This document shows, piece by piece, positions 17,830 through 26,885 of a stretch of DNA of 64,000 nucleotides (its first letter is position 1; every line of letters begins with the position of its first letter). The notes below the pieces were generated by a model. The model had not been told where the DNA came from. It did no database searches and saw nothing but the letters and a program-made list of their open reading frames with translations. Location: contig JAIOIH010000042.1 of assembly GCA_019912395.1 (NCBI GenBank), forward strand, positions 1-64,000. The letters run 5' to 3'. The position numbers and the translations under genes were made by a program. Source of the DNA: Flavobacteriales bacterium (lineage in GTDB: Bacteria > Bacteroidota > Bacteroidia > Flavobacteriales_F > PHOS-HE28).

Positions 17830-18756
17830 TCAGGCCGGAGATCCACTGGCAAAGCTCAGCGTTGTACCCTCGGGGGTCACGCTGAGCTTTGTTCTTTGGC
17901 CCAAAATCAAGGCCCGGTTGTCGGTGATGTGGCCGGCCGGGAAATTGTAGCACACGGGATAGGACTTGCCCGCCACGGCCCGGGCGATGATGGCCTCCGC
18001 GGTATGGCCGAAGGGATCTGCGGGGTTCTTGTCGTGCATGTCGGTCATGGTGCCCACCACCAGCCCGGCCAGGTCGTTGAAAAGTCCGCCGAGCTTCAGG
18101 TTCATCACCATGCGGTCCGCATGGTAGAGCAGTTCGTCGAGGTCCTCGATGAAAAGGACCTTGCCCGTGGTATCCAGGTCGTAGGGAGTGCCCCGCAGGG
18201 CGTACAGGATGGAGACATTCCCCCCCACCAGCAGGCCTTCCCCGGAGCCCTGGCGGTCCAAGGGATGGGTTCCGGCCACCGGCCTGGTGATGGCCGCTGG
18301 CTGGCCGAACAGCGCGGCTTTCAATGTGGAGAGGGAGGCTTCGCTCTTGCCGGAGATGTTGAACGGCATCTGGGCGTGGAGGGAGCACACCCCCAGCCGG
18401 TGCAGGGCCGAATGCAGCACGGTGACATCGCTGAAGCCGACGATCCATTTCGGATGGTCCCGCAGGATGGACAGGTCCAATAATTCCAGAAGGTGAACGG
18501 TGCCATAGCCGCCGCGGGCGCACCAGATCGCCTTTACCTGATCATCCATCAAGGCCGATCGCAGGTCGTCGGCACGCTCCTGGGCCGTGCCGGCCTGTTG
18601 GAAGCACTTCCGCCCCACACCGGCCCCCAGCTTCACCTTCAGTTTCCAGCTTTCCGCAATGGCGATGCCCGCTTGGAGCTCTTCGGCAGTGATGGCGCGG
18701 GCCGTTGGAATAATGGCGATGGTATCGCCCGGACGAAGCGAAGGCGGCAGGATCAT
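17830..18756 (-). CDS. ldcA: LD-carboxypeptidase (peptidase S66)
   Basis: LRPGDTIAIIPTARAI; AIWCARGGYGTVHLLELLD; GFSDVTVLHSALH; VLFIEDLDE; VCYNFPAGHITDN. Confidence 0.95.
   Translation of the reverse strand: MILPPSLRPGDTIAIIPTARAITAEELQAGIAIAESWKLKVKLGAGVGRKCFQQAGTAQERADDLRSALMDDQVKAIWCARGGYGTVHLLELLDLSILRDHPKWIVGFSDVTVLHSALHRLGVCSLHAQMPFNISGKSEASLSTLKAALFGQPAAITRPVAGTHPLDRQGSGEGLLVGGNVSILYALRGTPYDLDTTGKVLFIEDLDELLYHADRMVMNLKLGGLFNDLAGLVVGTMTDMHDKNPADPFGHTAEAIIARAVAGKSYPVCYNFPAGHITDNRALILGQRTKLSVTPEGTTLSFASGSPA
17851..17890. terminator. Hairpin inside the 3' end of ldcA, just after the convergent DUF4412 gene
   Basis: AAAGCTCAGCG (17851-17861) / CGCTGAGCTTT (17880-17890), perfect 11-bp stem. 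Confidence 0.7.
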
Positions 18757-18784
18757 GGTGCGAAGGTCGCACATGCCAAGCAGT

Positions 18785-18840
18785 CTCTCGCGACACGCGA
18801 GCGACTGCCTCCGGGCGCAGTTGCCCGCGTGTCGTGAGTG
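18785..18840. repeat. REP-like inverted pair in ldcA/sigma divergent intergenic region
   Basis: ctctcgcgacacgcgagcga (18785-18804) and gcccgcgtgtcgtgagtg (18823-18840), same CTCGCG-ACA-CGCGAG core as at the RAYT locus. Confidence 0.85.
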
Positions 18841-18933
18841 GCTGCTTCACCATTTTCCGGACCTTTGGCTTACCTTCAACTCAGCCTGGGGCAACTTTCC
18901 GCCCCGGATCTGCATCATAGCGCAAGCAAGGCA

Positions 18934-19479
18934 ATGACTGATGAGCAAATGGTAGCCGGCTGCCTCAAGGGTGACCCGATCGCCCAAAAGGCGCTCTATC
19001 AGGCCCATGCGCGCAAAATGATGAGCATCTGCATGCGTTACGCACCCGATCGAGAACAGGCCCAGGACATCCTGCAGGACGGTTTCGTGAAGGTGTTCCA
19101 GAAAATGGACCATTTCCGGGGTGATGGCCCGCTGGGCGGTTGGATCGCACGCACGATGGTGAACACGGCCTTGGACCAGATCCGAAGGAACAAACCCTTT
19201 GAGCACAGCTTGGACCTTACCGAGGCCGAGCACCTCCACGCCACGGACAGCCAGGCCATCAGTGCCCTGAGCACCGATGAACTGATGGACTTGATCCAGG
19301 CGCTGCCACCGGGCTACCGCACAGTGTTCAACCTGTTCGCGATCGAGGGTTATCCGCACAAGGAGATCGGGGAGATGCTGGGGATCTCGGAGAACACCTC
19401 CAAGTCACAATTCATGAAGGCGCGGGCCTACCTGCGCAAATTGCTTCCGAAGGAAACGGCCAATATGTACGGTCATTGA
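18934..19479 (+). CDS. RNA polymerase sigma-70 factor, ECF type
   Basis: YAPDREQAQDILQDGFVKVFQKM (region 2); LPPGYRTVFNLFAIEGYPHKEIGEMLGISENTSKSQFMKARAYLRK (region 4). Confidence 0.96.
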   Translation: MTDEQMVAGCLKGDPIAQKALYQAHARKMMSICMRYAPDREQAQDILQDGFVKVFQKMDHFRGDGPLGGWIARTMVNTALDQIRRNKPFEHSLDLTEAEHLHATDSQAISALSTDELMDLIQALPPGYRTVFNLFAIEGYPHKEIGEMLGISENTSKSQFMKARAYLRKLLPKETANMYGH

Positions 19480-19481
19480 AC

Positions 19482-20558
19482 ATGGGCGATCAACTGACAG
19501 ACCTGCTCCGCGAGCGCTTCACCGGCCACGAGATGAACGTGCCTCCCGGCGCATGGGAACAGGTGAGCGGCCAACTGGCCGCGAATGCCAGCGGTGAAAG
19601 TCTCCGCGAAACCATGCAGGACAAGTTCAACGGGCACGAAGCCGACGTGGACCCATCCGCATGGACGAACATCAGCGGGCAGCTGATGCAGGGCACCGTA
19701 CCGGGAGCCTCCTTCAGCACCGGTTGGATCACAGCCGGTGTGGCCGCCGTGGCCATTACGGCCGGAGTGTTCCTGTGGAACCACAACAAGGCTGGGCCCG
19801 ATGTGCCCGCTGTGGAAAGAACCCACGTTGCGGTGGTGGCTTCCCCCGCTACGACGAACGAACCGGTTTCCGTAAACCCCGCACCCGTCCCGGAAACACC
19901 GGAAAAAAGAAAGGAGCTGGTGCAGCCAACACCGGAGAAGGCCGTGGTTCCCACTGCCCCGGTGAAGTCGGGATCGGTGGAAGCTGTGGAAACCACTCCC
20001 GAACCCAAGGCTGTGGAAAGATCCGAACCTGCAACTCCGAAGGCGTCCTCTTCCACGGCCGACCAAGAGACTCCGGTGGTGAAGCCCGCAGCCCCCTCCG
20101 AAGCACCTATTCCAAAGCAGGAAACCACCCCGGTGGAAGGCCCAGCGACGCACGGTACGGACATGGAAATGCCCAAGGTTACCGAAGGAGCTTCTAAGGA
20201 GGAAGCGACAGTAGCACCTCCCCCCGGCTCCACCAACAACGAACGATCCGAAGAGGATCCGTTCCGGAACGAGCATGCGAGCACGGTCCTGATCCCCAAC
20301 GTTTTCAGTCCGCAGGAGGATGGGGTGAACGACGTATTGAAGATCGTGGCCCGGGACTATGAGAAGGTGGATGTGCGGGTGTTCACGGCCAAGGGTGGTG
20401 CGCTCGTTTTCCGCTCCAATGATCTGGCCAACATGTGGGATGGTCGGCTTCCCAACGGCAACATCGCCGAGGAAGGCTACTACCGCTGCGTGGTCCTGCT
20501 TACCGACAAGGAGGGCCGCACGCGCATGGAAAGCGAAGTGGTACGACTATTCCGATGA
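19482..20558 (+). CDS. Putative anti-sigma-like membrane protein with gliding-motility (CHU_C-like) C-terminal domain
   Basis: starts 2 nt after the sigma stop; one central TM helix TGWITAGVAAVAITAGVFLW; P/T/E-rich linker; C-terminal IPNVFSPQEDGVNDVLKI...FTAKGGALVFRSNDLANMWDGRLPNG. Confidence 0.8.
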   Translation: MGDQLTDLLRERFTGHEMNVPPGAWEQVSGQLAANASGESLRETMQDKFNGHEADVDPSAWTNISGQLMQGTVPGASFSTGWITAGVAAVAITAGVFLWNHNKAGPDVPAVERTHVAVVASPATTNEPVSVNPAPVPETPEKRKELVQPTPEKAVVPTAPVKSGSVEAVETTPEPKAVERSEPATPKASSSTADQETPVVKPAAPSEAPIPKQETTPVEGPATHGTDMEMPKVTEGASKEEATVAPPPGSTNNERSEEDPFRNEHASTVLIPNVFSPQEDGVNDVLKIVARDYEKVDVRVFTAKGGALVFRSNDLANMWDGRLPNGNIAEEGYYRCVVLLTDKEGRTRMESEVVRLFR

Positions 20559-23509
20559 ATGAAATGAAGGTCCTTCGATACGTATCGCTGCTTTTCACCG
20601 TGGCATTTGCAACTTCATTGGTTGCACAGGACCCACCTGTGTTCAACAATGCAGCGGACTATGATGCTTGGAAAGCCCAGTTCATGACCCCCGGCCAGCC
20701 CGGACCCACGCATCCTTCCCAACAACCAGCAGAGGATGACAACTCCCGCGGAGGCGCTGCTACCTGCGATTGTTGGGTGACCCCGGATGCGAGTTATACC
20801 ACGATCAACAACAACACGGAATGGAACGCCAGTGGATGGGGCAACGGGGATGATGGCTCTTATGGACCGATCAACCTGCCGTTCGGCTTTTACCTCTATG
20901 GCCAAACCTTTACCGTTGCGTACATCAACATCAACGGTAGTGTTTCCTTCAATAATTACATCGGCACTTACAGTTCTTCCGCATTCCCGACCACCGGGCC
21001 GACCATGGTAGCCCCATTTTGGGCGGACGTGGACCTGCGCGGCGGCGGGGTCGGCCAGAACATCGTGCAATACAAGGTGACCCCCACGGCCATGTACGTG
21101 AATTGGACACGCGTGGGGTATTACAATCAACAAACGGACAAGTTGAACTCCTTCCAGGTGATCATCACCAATGGTACCGACCCCATCGTACCCAATGGAG
21201 CGAACGTTTCATTCTGCTACGGCACCATGGAATGGACCACGGGCAGTGCCTCCGGAGGCAGCAATGGGTTCGGAGGCACCCCCGCAACCGTGGGTGCCAA
21301 CAAGGGTGATGGCATCAATTATATACAGTTCGGACGGTTCGACCATGCCGGGATGGACTACAACGGACCTTTCGGAGCGCCGAGCGGAATCAGTTGGCTC
21401 TCGGACAAATACTTCACCTTCTCCACCTCGGTCACCACCGGCAATGTACCTCCCGTGGTCACCGGCCAATCGGTGTGCGACTCGCTCACCGTATGCACGG
21501 ACCAGACCACCCAGCTCAGCGTGGAATTCCTCTCCCCGGAACCCGACCAGATCACCGTACCTTCCTCCTACAGCAACACCTTGAGCAATTATACCGTGGT
21601 TGATTCCATCTCGGGGTTGAACGCCTCCATCACCACCCAGTTCACCCCCAGCATAGCGGATACCGGCTACCACGACGTGTACTTCGAGGGAGCTGATAAT
21701 GGCAGCCCTCCGCTCACGTCCACCCTGCACATCGTGGTCCATGTGCTTCCATCACCTCAACTGGTCTCCGACAGCTTGCTCGTCTGCGACAATGCCGTAC
21801 CGTTCGACATGCTCACCGTACTGGGTGGCAACGCACCGGCAGGTGGCGATTGGATCGCACCGGACGGCTCCAGCCACACCAACATCTTCATTCCCGGGGA
21901 GGACATGGATGGCGAATACACCTATGAAGTGGGCATCGGAACATCGTGCTCCGCCACGGGTGTCGCCACCATAACCAACGTACCCCACGCACACGCGGGT
22001 GGCGACACCGCATTGGCCTATTGCTCCTGGGATAACCCGGACAACCTCTTCCTGAAGATCCCTGATTCACCGCAAAGCGGGGGTGCGTGGATGGTTCCGG
22101 GGGGCACCGTCTTCACTGGAACGCTCGACCCCGCAACGGCCCAGCCGGGCATCTTCCAATACATCGTGGACGGTACGGCTCCTTGCCCCAACGACACGGC
22201 CTTCATCTCCGTGGCGATCCCGCAGGCCGTGGACGCGGGTGCGGACAGCTCCATTGTGCTCTGCGTGGATGCCGCCCCCTTCAGCATGCGGACCCGATTG
22301 GGCGGGACCCCGGACGCCACCGGGAAATGGACCGATGTGGCAGGCATTACGGTGCCCGACCTCTTCGACCCGGCCACCGGGGCTATCGGCTTGTACACCT
22401 ACACCGTGGCTGCCATACCCCCATGCCCGGACCAGAGCGCGATCCTTACGGTCAACGTGGACCCGCTACCGCAAGCTGGGCTGGACAGTTCCCTGGTGAT
22501 CTGTGCCAACGGGGGCAACACCCCGCTCTTCCCGTTGCTCGGCGGGAGCCCGGACACCGGCGGCCACTGGCTCGCTCCGGACAGCTCCCTGCTGGACAAC
22601 GGAATACTGGACCCCAGCCTGGAACATTCCGGTGATTACATGTATGTCACCATTGGTCCCGGTGCCTGCGCGCATCGTTCGGACACCGCCGTGGTAAACG
22701 TTCATATCGATCCGTTGCCGGTGATCTCCTTCACCGCCGAGCCGGACAGTGGCTGCAATCCCTTGGAAGTGACCTTCACCAATACCACGGACCCCATCTA
22801 CGTGGGCGGACCCTGCGTTTGGGACCTTGGTGACGGCACCGACACCGTGCATGCCTGCGGCACGTTCACCCACACCTACGCCGAGGCCGGATGGTATCAT
22901 GTGAAACTCAGGGTAACCACACCGCAAGGTTGCACGGACCAACTGATCGCGCCCGGCGCGGTACTGGTGGACCCCGCCCCGAAGGCCACGTTCACGTACA
23001 CTCCGGACCCGGGGATCGCCGGGAACAGCAGGCTGGTCTTCACGGCCACCGACCCCCATGCGGTGGACTTCCACTGGACCTTTCCCGATGGGTCGGCTCC
23101 GAGCGGGATGCAAACGGCATACACCTTCCCTGACAAGATCGCCGATGAATACCTCGTCTGCCTCTCCGTGGCCGATCGCTACGGTTGCGCGGATACCCTC
23201 TGCGACACCATTCCCATCCTGGTGGCTAACCTATGGGTACCCAAGGCATTTACTCCGGACGGCAACGGAGTGAACGACATCTTCCTGCCTGTAACCGCCG
23301 ACATGGCGCCGGAGGACTACCACCTGCGCATCTTTGACCGCTGGGGCCAGCTCTTGTTCGAAAGCACCGATCCGAACCGGGGTTGGGATGGAAGCGGCCT
23401 GCACGGCGGGCACACGGCCACCGGCATTTATGTTTGGCGATTGACGTTCAGGCCCCTTTATGCCGCTGATAAGATCGATCACTTCGGCACGGTCACGCTC
23501 CTGAAATGA
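20555..23509 (+). CDS. T9SS-type secreted adhesin: NIDO-like domain, PKD domain, gliding motility-associated C-terminal domain
   Basis: MVAPFWADVD NIDO hallmark; CVWDLGDGTDTVHACGTFTHTYAEAGWYHVKLRV PKD; LWVPKAFTPDGNGVNDIFLPV...IFDRWGQLLFES. Confidence 0.9.
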   Translation: MNEMKVLRYVSLLFTVAFATSLVAQDPPVFNNAADYDAWKAQFMTPGQPGPTHPSQQPAEDDNSRGGAATCDCWVTPDASYTTINNNTEWNASGWGNGDDGSYGPINLPFGFYLYGQTFTVAYININGSVSFNNYIGTYSSSAFPTTGPTMVAPFWADVDLRGGGVGQNIVQYKVTPTAMYVNWTRVGYYNQQTDKLNSFQVIITNGTDPIVPNGANVSFCYGTMEWTTGSASGGSNGFGGTPATVGANKGDGINYIQFGRFDHAGMDYNGPFGAPSGISWLSDKYFTFSTSVTTGNVPPVVTGQSVCDSLTVCTDQTTQLSVEFLSPEPDQITVPSSYSNTLSNYTVVDSISGLNASITTQFTPSIADTGYHDVYFEGADNGSPPLTSTLHIVVHVLPSPQLVSDSLLVCDNAVPFDMLTVLGGNAPAGGDWIAPDGSSHTNIFIPGEDMDGEYTYEVGIGTSCSATGVATITNVPHAHAGGDTALAYCSWDNPDNLFLKIPDSPQSGGAWMVPGGTVFTGTLDPATAQPGIFQYIVDGTAPCPNDTAFISVAIPQAVDAGADSSIVLCVDAAPFSMRTRLGGTPDATGKWTDVAGITVPDLFDPATGAIGLYTYTVAAIPPCPDQSAILTVNVDPLPQAGLDSSLVICANGGNTPLFPLLGGSPDTGGHWLAPDSSLLDNGILDPSLEHSGDYMYVTIGPGACAHRSDTAVVNVHIDPLPVISFTAEPDSGCNPLEVTFTNTTDPIYVGGPCVWDLGDGTDTVHACGTFTHTYAEAGWYHVKLRVTTPQGCTDQLIAPGAVLVDPAPKATFTYTPDPGIAGNSRLVFTATDPHAVDFHWTFPDGSAPSGMQTAYTFPDKIADEYLVCLSVADRYGCADTLCDTIPILVANLWVPKAFTPDGNGVNDIFLPVTADMAPEDYHLRIFDRWGQLLFESTDPNRGWDGSGLHGGHTATGIYVWRLTFRPLYAADKIDHFGTVTLLK

Positions 23510-23659
23510 TGCCAACCCCGAACACACACAACCCATTGACCTCCATTCGACCAAGATCGTGAAAGTTACCCGTTCCGGACACAAGATCTGTGCGCCGGGA
23601 TTATCTTGGCCAACCCATTTAGACGCAACCCTGCCATGGCTCCCCATCCCTACCCACCG

Positions 23660-25759
23660 ATGAAGACGATCTTGACGACCCTTTTACTGGCCAGTGCCAC
23701 GCTTGGATCCGTGCAGGCGCAAGGAGTGCAACTTTCAGTGGACGAGTACCAGGATATGAAGCTGCACGGTACGCTGCCTGCTGAATACAACGTGACCTAC
23801 TCCACCCTTCCTCCGCCCAAGGTGCAAGCGGTGAACCAAGCAAAGGGCGGTGGAGGTGGCACCGGTGGCAATTGCAATTGCTGGATCGATCCGGACGATA
23901 CGTACACGCTCGCCCTTCAACCGAATGATGACGGATCATCCGCGCAGATCACCCTGCCCTTTCAGTTCGATCTTTATGGGGACCTGTACAATACGTGCTA
24001 TGTGAACAACAACGGCAACGTTTCCTTCCAAACCGCCTTCGGCACGTATTCCTCCCAAGCCTTTCCGAACAGCAACTTCAAGATGGTAGCTCCCTTCTGG
24101 GCGGATGTGGATACCCGGAACGGTGGGGGTACCGTGATGTACAAGCTCACCCCGAACGCGCTTTATGTGAACTGGGTGGATGTGGGGTATTACAACCAGC
24201 AGACCGACAAGCTCAATTCATTCCAACTGATCATCAGCGACGGAACCAACACCGATGTGGGCCTCGGCAGTACGGTATCCTTCTGCTACCGGGAAATGGA
24301 ATGGACCACGGGCTCCGCTTCACAAGGCGTGAACGGCTTTGGTGGCGTACCGGCCACGGTGGGTGCCAACCGGGGGAACGGTATTGACTATATCCAGTTT
24401 GGCCGTTTCGATCATGCGGGCACCGATTACGACGGACCCTTCGGGGCGAATGATGGCATCAGTTGGTTGGACAACAAGAATTTCGTCTTCACCACTGCCG
24501 TGAGCACCCAGAACATTCCACCGATCGCCAGCGGCACCTCCCTCTGCGACACGGTGAACATTTGCGTGAACGAACTGGTGAACCTGGACGTGAACTTCCT
24601 TTCACCCGAACCGGACCAATTGACCACCGCGAGCTACTCCATCGTGCCACCGTTGAACGCGGTGATCACCGAAACGAACACCAGCCCTGCGAACACGGTC
24701 AACCTGAACCTCCAGTTCATTCCCTTGGTATCCGATACCGGCTACCACGTGATCACCTACACCGCCACCGATGACGGATTACCACCCTTGACATCCACGG
24801 TATCCGTGGTGTTCCGCGTCTTCTACACACCGGCCCCCCCCCCGGTGATCACGGGCGACACGATCGCCTGCGCAGGCCAAGGCGTACTGCTCACCGCCAC
24901 GGGTGGATATGAGCATTACGTATGGGCCAACGGTTTCAATGGCGAAACCGTGCTGGTAGGCCCAGGCACCTACTACGTGGAGGCCAGCACCGGTGCCTGC
25001 ATCCTGGTGTCCAACTCGATCGTGGTGCATGAAGCCCCCTCACCCAGCCCGGTGATCGACGGCGTTATGTTCAACTGCGGCGGTGACCCTGCCACGCTTT
25101 TCACCACGGAGACCTATGATGGCTATGCGTGGAGCAACGGCAGCCAAGACTCTACCATCAGCGTAGGTACGGGGACGTACAGCGTTACGGTGACCAACGA
25201 GTTCGGCTGCGAGGGCACCTCCGCCCCGGTGAACGTGCTGAGCGCGAACACGCCCACGGCCTTCTTCACCGGCGATCCCGGAGGTGATGTATTCCCCGGT
25301 ACCACGGTGATCTACACCGATCACTCCAACGGAAATGGCGGCAACATCGTGAACTGGTCGTGGAGCACGGACTCCCTGGGCGGCGGTTCCGGTACCGAGT
25401 TCACGCTGACCTTCGACACACCGGGCACCTATCCGATCACCCTCACGGTGACCACGGCGGACGGCTGTACGCACGCCTACACGTATACCCAGATCGTGAT
25501 CCCCACGGAGATCATCATCCCCAATGTGTTCAGTCCCAATGGCGATGGGCACAACGATGCCCTGGTGTTCGAGGGTGCGCAGTACTACCCGAACACGGCA
25601 CTTTCCGTGTTCAACCGCTGGGGCCAAGAGGTGTTCACCAGTACGAACTACAAGAACACTTGGCGTCCTTCCAAGGACACGCCGGACGGCACCTACTATT
25701 ACGTCCTGAAGCTCAACACGGGCAAGGAATTCACGGGCCACGTGACCTTGCTGCGCTGA
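23660..25759 (+). CDS. T9SS-type secreted adhesin, tandem paralog (NIDO-like, PKD, gliding motility C-terminal domain)
   Basis: MVAPFWADVDTRNGGGTVMYKLTPNALYVNW; IIPNVFSPNGDGHNDALVFEG...VFNRWGQEVFTS. Confidence 0.9.
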   Translation: MKTILTTLLLASATLGSVQAQGVQLSVDEYQDMKLHGTLPAEYNVTYSTLPPPKVQAVNQAKGGGGGTGGNCNCWIDPDDTYTLALQPNDDGSSAQITLPFQFDLYGDLYNTCYVNNNGNVSFQTAFGTYSSQAFPNSNFKMVAPFWADVDTRNGGGTVMYKLTPNALYVNWVDVGYYNQQTDKLNSFQLIISDGTNTDVGLGSTVSFCYREMEWTTGSASQGVNGFGGVPATVGANRGNGIDYIQFGRFDHAGTDYDGPFGANDGISWLDNKNFVFTTAVSTQNIPPIASGTSLCDTVNICVNELVNLDVNFLSPEPDQLTTASYSIVPPLNAVITETNTSPANTVNLNLQFIPLVSDTGYHVITYTATDDGLPPLTSTVSVVFRVFYTPAPPPVITGDTIACAGQGVLLTATGGYEHYVWANGFNGETVLVGPGTYYVEASTGACILVSNSIVVHEAPSPSPVIDGVMFNCGGDPATLFTTETYDGYAWSNGSQDSTISVGTGTYSVTVTNEFGCEGTSAPVNVLSANTPTAFFTGDPGGDVFPGTTVIYTDHSNGNGGNIVNWSWSTDSLGGGSGTEFTLTFDTPGTYPITLTVTTADGCTHAYTYTQIVIPTEIIIPNVFSPNGDGHNDALVFEGAQYYPNTALSVFNRWGQEVFTSTNYKNTWRPSKDTPDGTYYYVLKLNTGKEFTGHVTLLR

Positions 25760-25781
25760 GGCATCCCAGGCAAACCAAACG

Positions 25782-25810
25782 ACGGAAGCCCCGCTGGTCG
25801 GGGCTTCCGT
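25782..25810 (+). terminator. Strong hairpin terminator
   Basis: ACGGAAGCCCC-GCTGGTC-GGGGCTTCCGT, perfect 11-bp stem, 7-nt loop. Confidence 0.75.
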
Positions 25811-25826
25811 CCATCCGGACCCATCC

Positions 25827-26780
25827 ATGAAGGTCATCGACCACCTGCGCCAAAGCAAGCGCACCCTGTTCTCGTTCGAGGTGCTTCCCCCGTTGAAGGG
25901 CAAGGACATCCGTTCCATCTATGCCGGTATCGATCCGTTGATGGAGTTCAAGCCGAGCTTCGTGAACGTGACCTACCACCGCGAGGAGGTGATCTACAAG
26001 GAGCGCGGGCAGGGCCTGCTGCAAAAGATCCGCCTGCGGAAGCGCCCCGGCACGGTGGGCATTTGCGCCATGATCAAGGCCAAGTACGACGTGGATACCG
26101 TGCCTCACCTGATCTGTGGCGGCTTTAGTCGCGAGGATACCGAGGATGCCTTGATCGAGCTCAATTTCCTGGGCATCGATAACGTGCTCGCCCTGCGCGG
26201 CGACCCGATCAAGAGCGAGCCCCACTTCATCCCGGAACGGGACGGGCACATGTACGCCGAGCATCTGATCCACCAGATCGCCGGACTGAACCGGGGCAAA
26301 TACCTGTACGATGAAGAGCAGGAAGCAGCACCCACCAACCTCTGCATCGGTGCGGCGTGTTACCCCGAGAAACATGCCGAAGCCCTGAACTTGGCAACCG
26401 ATATCGCCTACCTGAAACGCAAGGTGGATGCCGGAGCCGACTATCTGGTGACGCAGATGTTCTTCGACAACACGCGGTATTTTGATTTTGTGGAACGCTG
26501 CCGGAAGGAAGGGATCACCGTTCCCATCATTCCCGGCCTCAAGCCATTGACCAATCTCCGGCACGTGTCCTTCATCCCGAAGACCTTCAAGATCGACCTG
26601 CCGGACGATTACGCCCTCGAGCTGGTGAAATGCACCACGGACGAGGCCGTGAAAGCATTGGGGATCGAGTGGACGGTGCAGCAGGCCAGGGAACTACAGG
26701 CGCGCAACGTGCCCAGCCTGCACTTTTATACCATGGGCCGGTCGGAGGCGGTGCGCGCCATTGCTTCCCAGTTGTACTAG
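25827..26780 (+). CDS. metF: Methylenetetrahydrofolate reductase
   Basis: FSFEVLPPLKG; VNVTYHREE; NVLALRGDP; DAGADYLVTQMFFDN; PIIPGLKPLTN. Confidence 0.97.
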   Translation: MKVIDHLRQSKRTLFSFEVLPPLKGKDIRSIYAGIDPLMEFKPSFVNVTYHREEVIYKERGQGLLQKIRLRKRPGTVGICAMIKAKYDVDTVPHLICGGFSREDTEDALIELNFLGIDNVLALRGDPIKSEPHFIPERDGHMYAEHLIHQIAGLNRGKYLYDEEQEAAPTNLCIGAACYPEKHAEALNLATDIAYLKRKVDAGADYLVTQMFFDNTRYFDFVERCRKEGITVPIIPGLKPLTNLRHVSFIPKTFKIDLPDDYALELVKCTTDEAVKALGIEWTVQQARELQARNVPSLHFYTMGRSEAVRAIASQLY

Positions 26781-26885
26781 GCATGGGATCCCAGAACGGA
26801 TCGCCGCTTCAATGGGCCGGGAGATCCGCCGATCCGAATTGCATTTCCACGCATTAGGTCAGCGCCACATTGTACCTTGCGTCCC

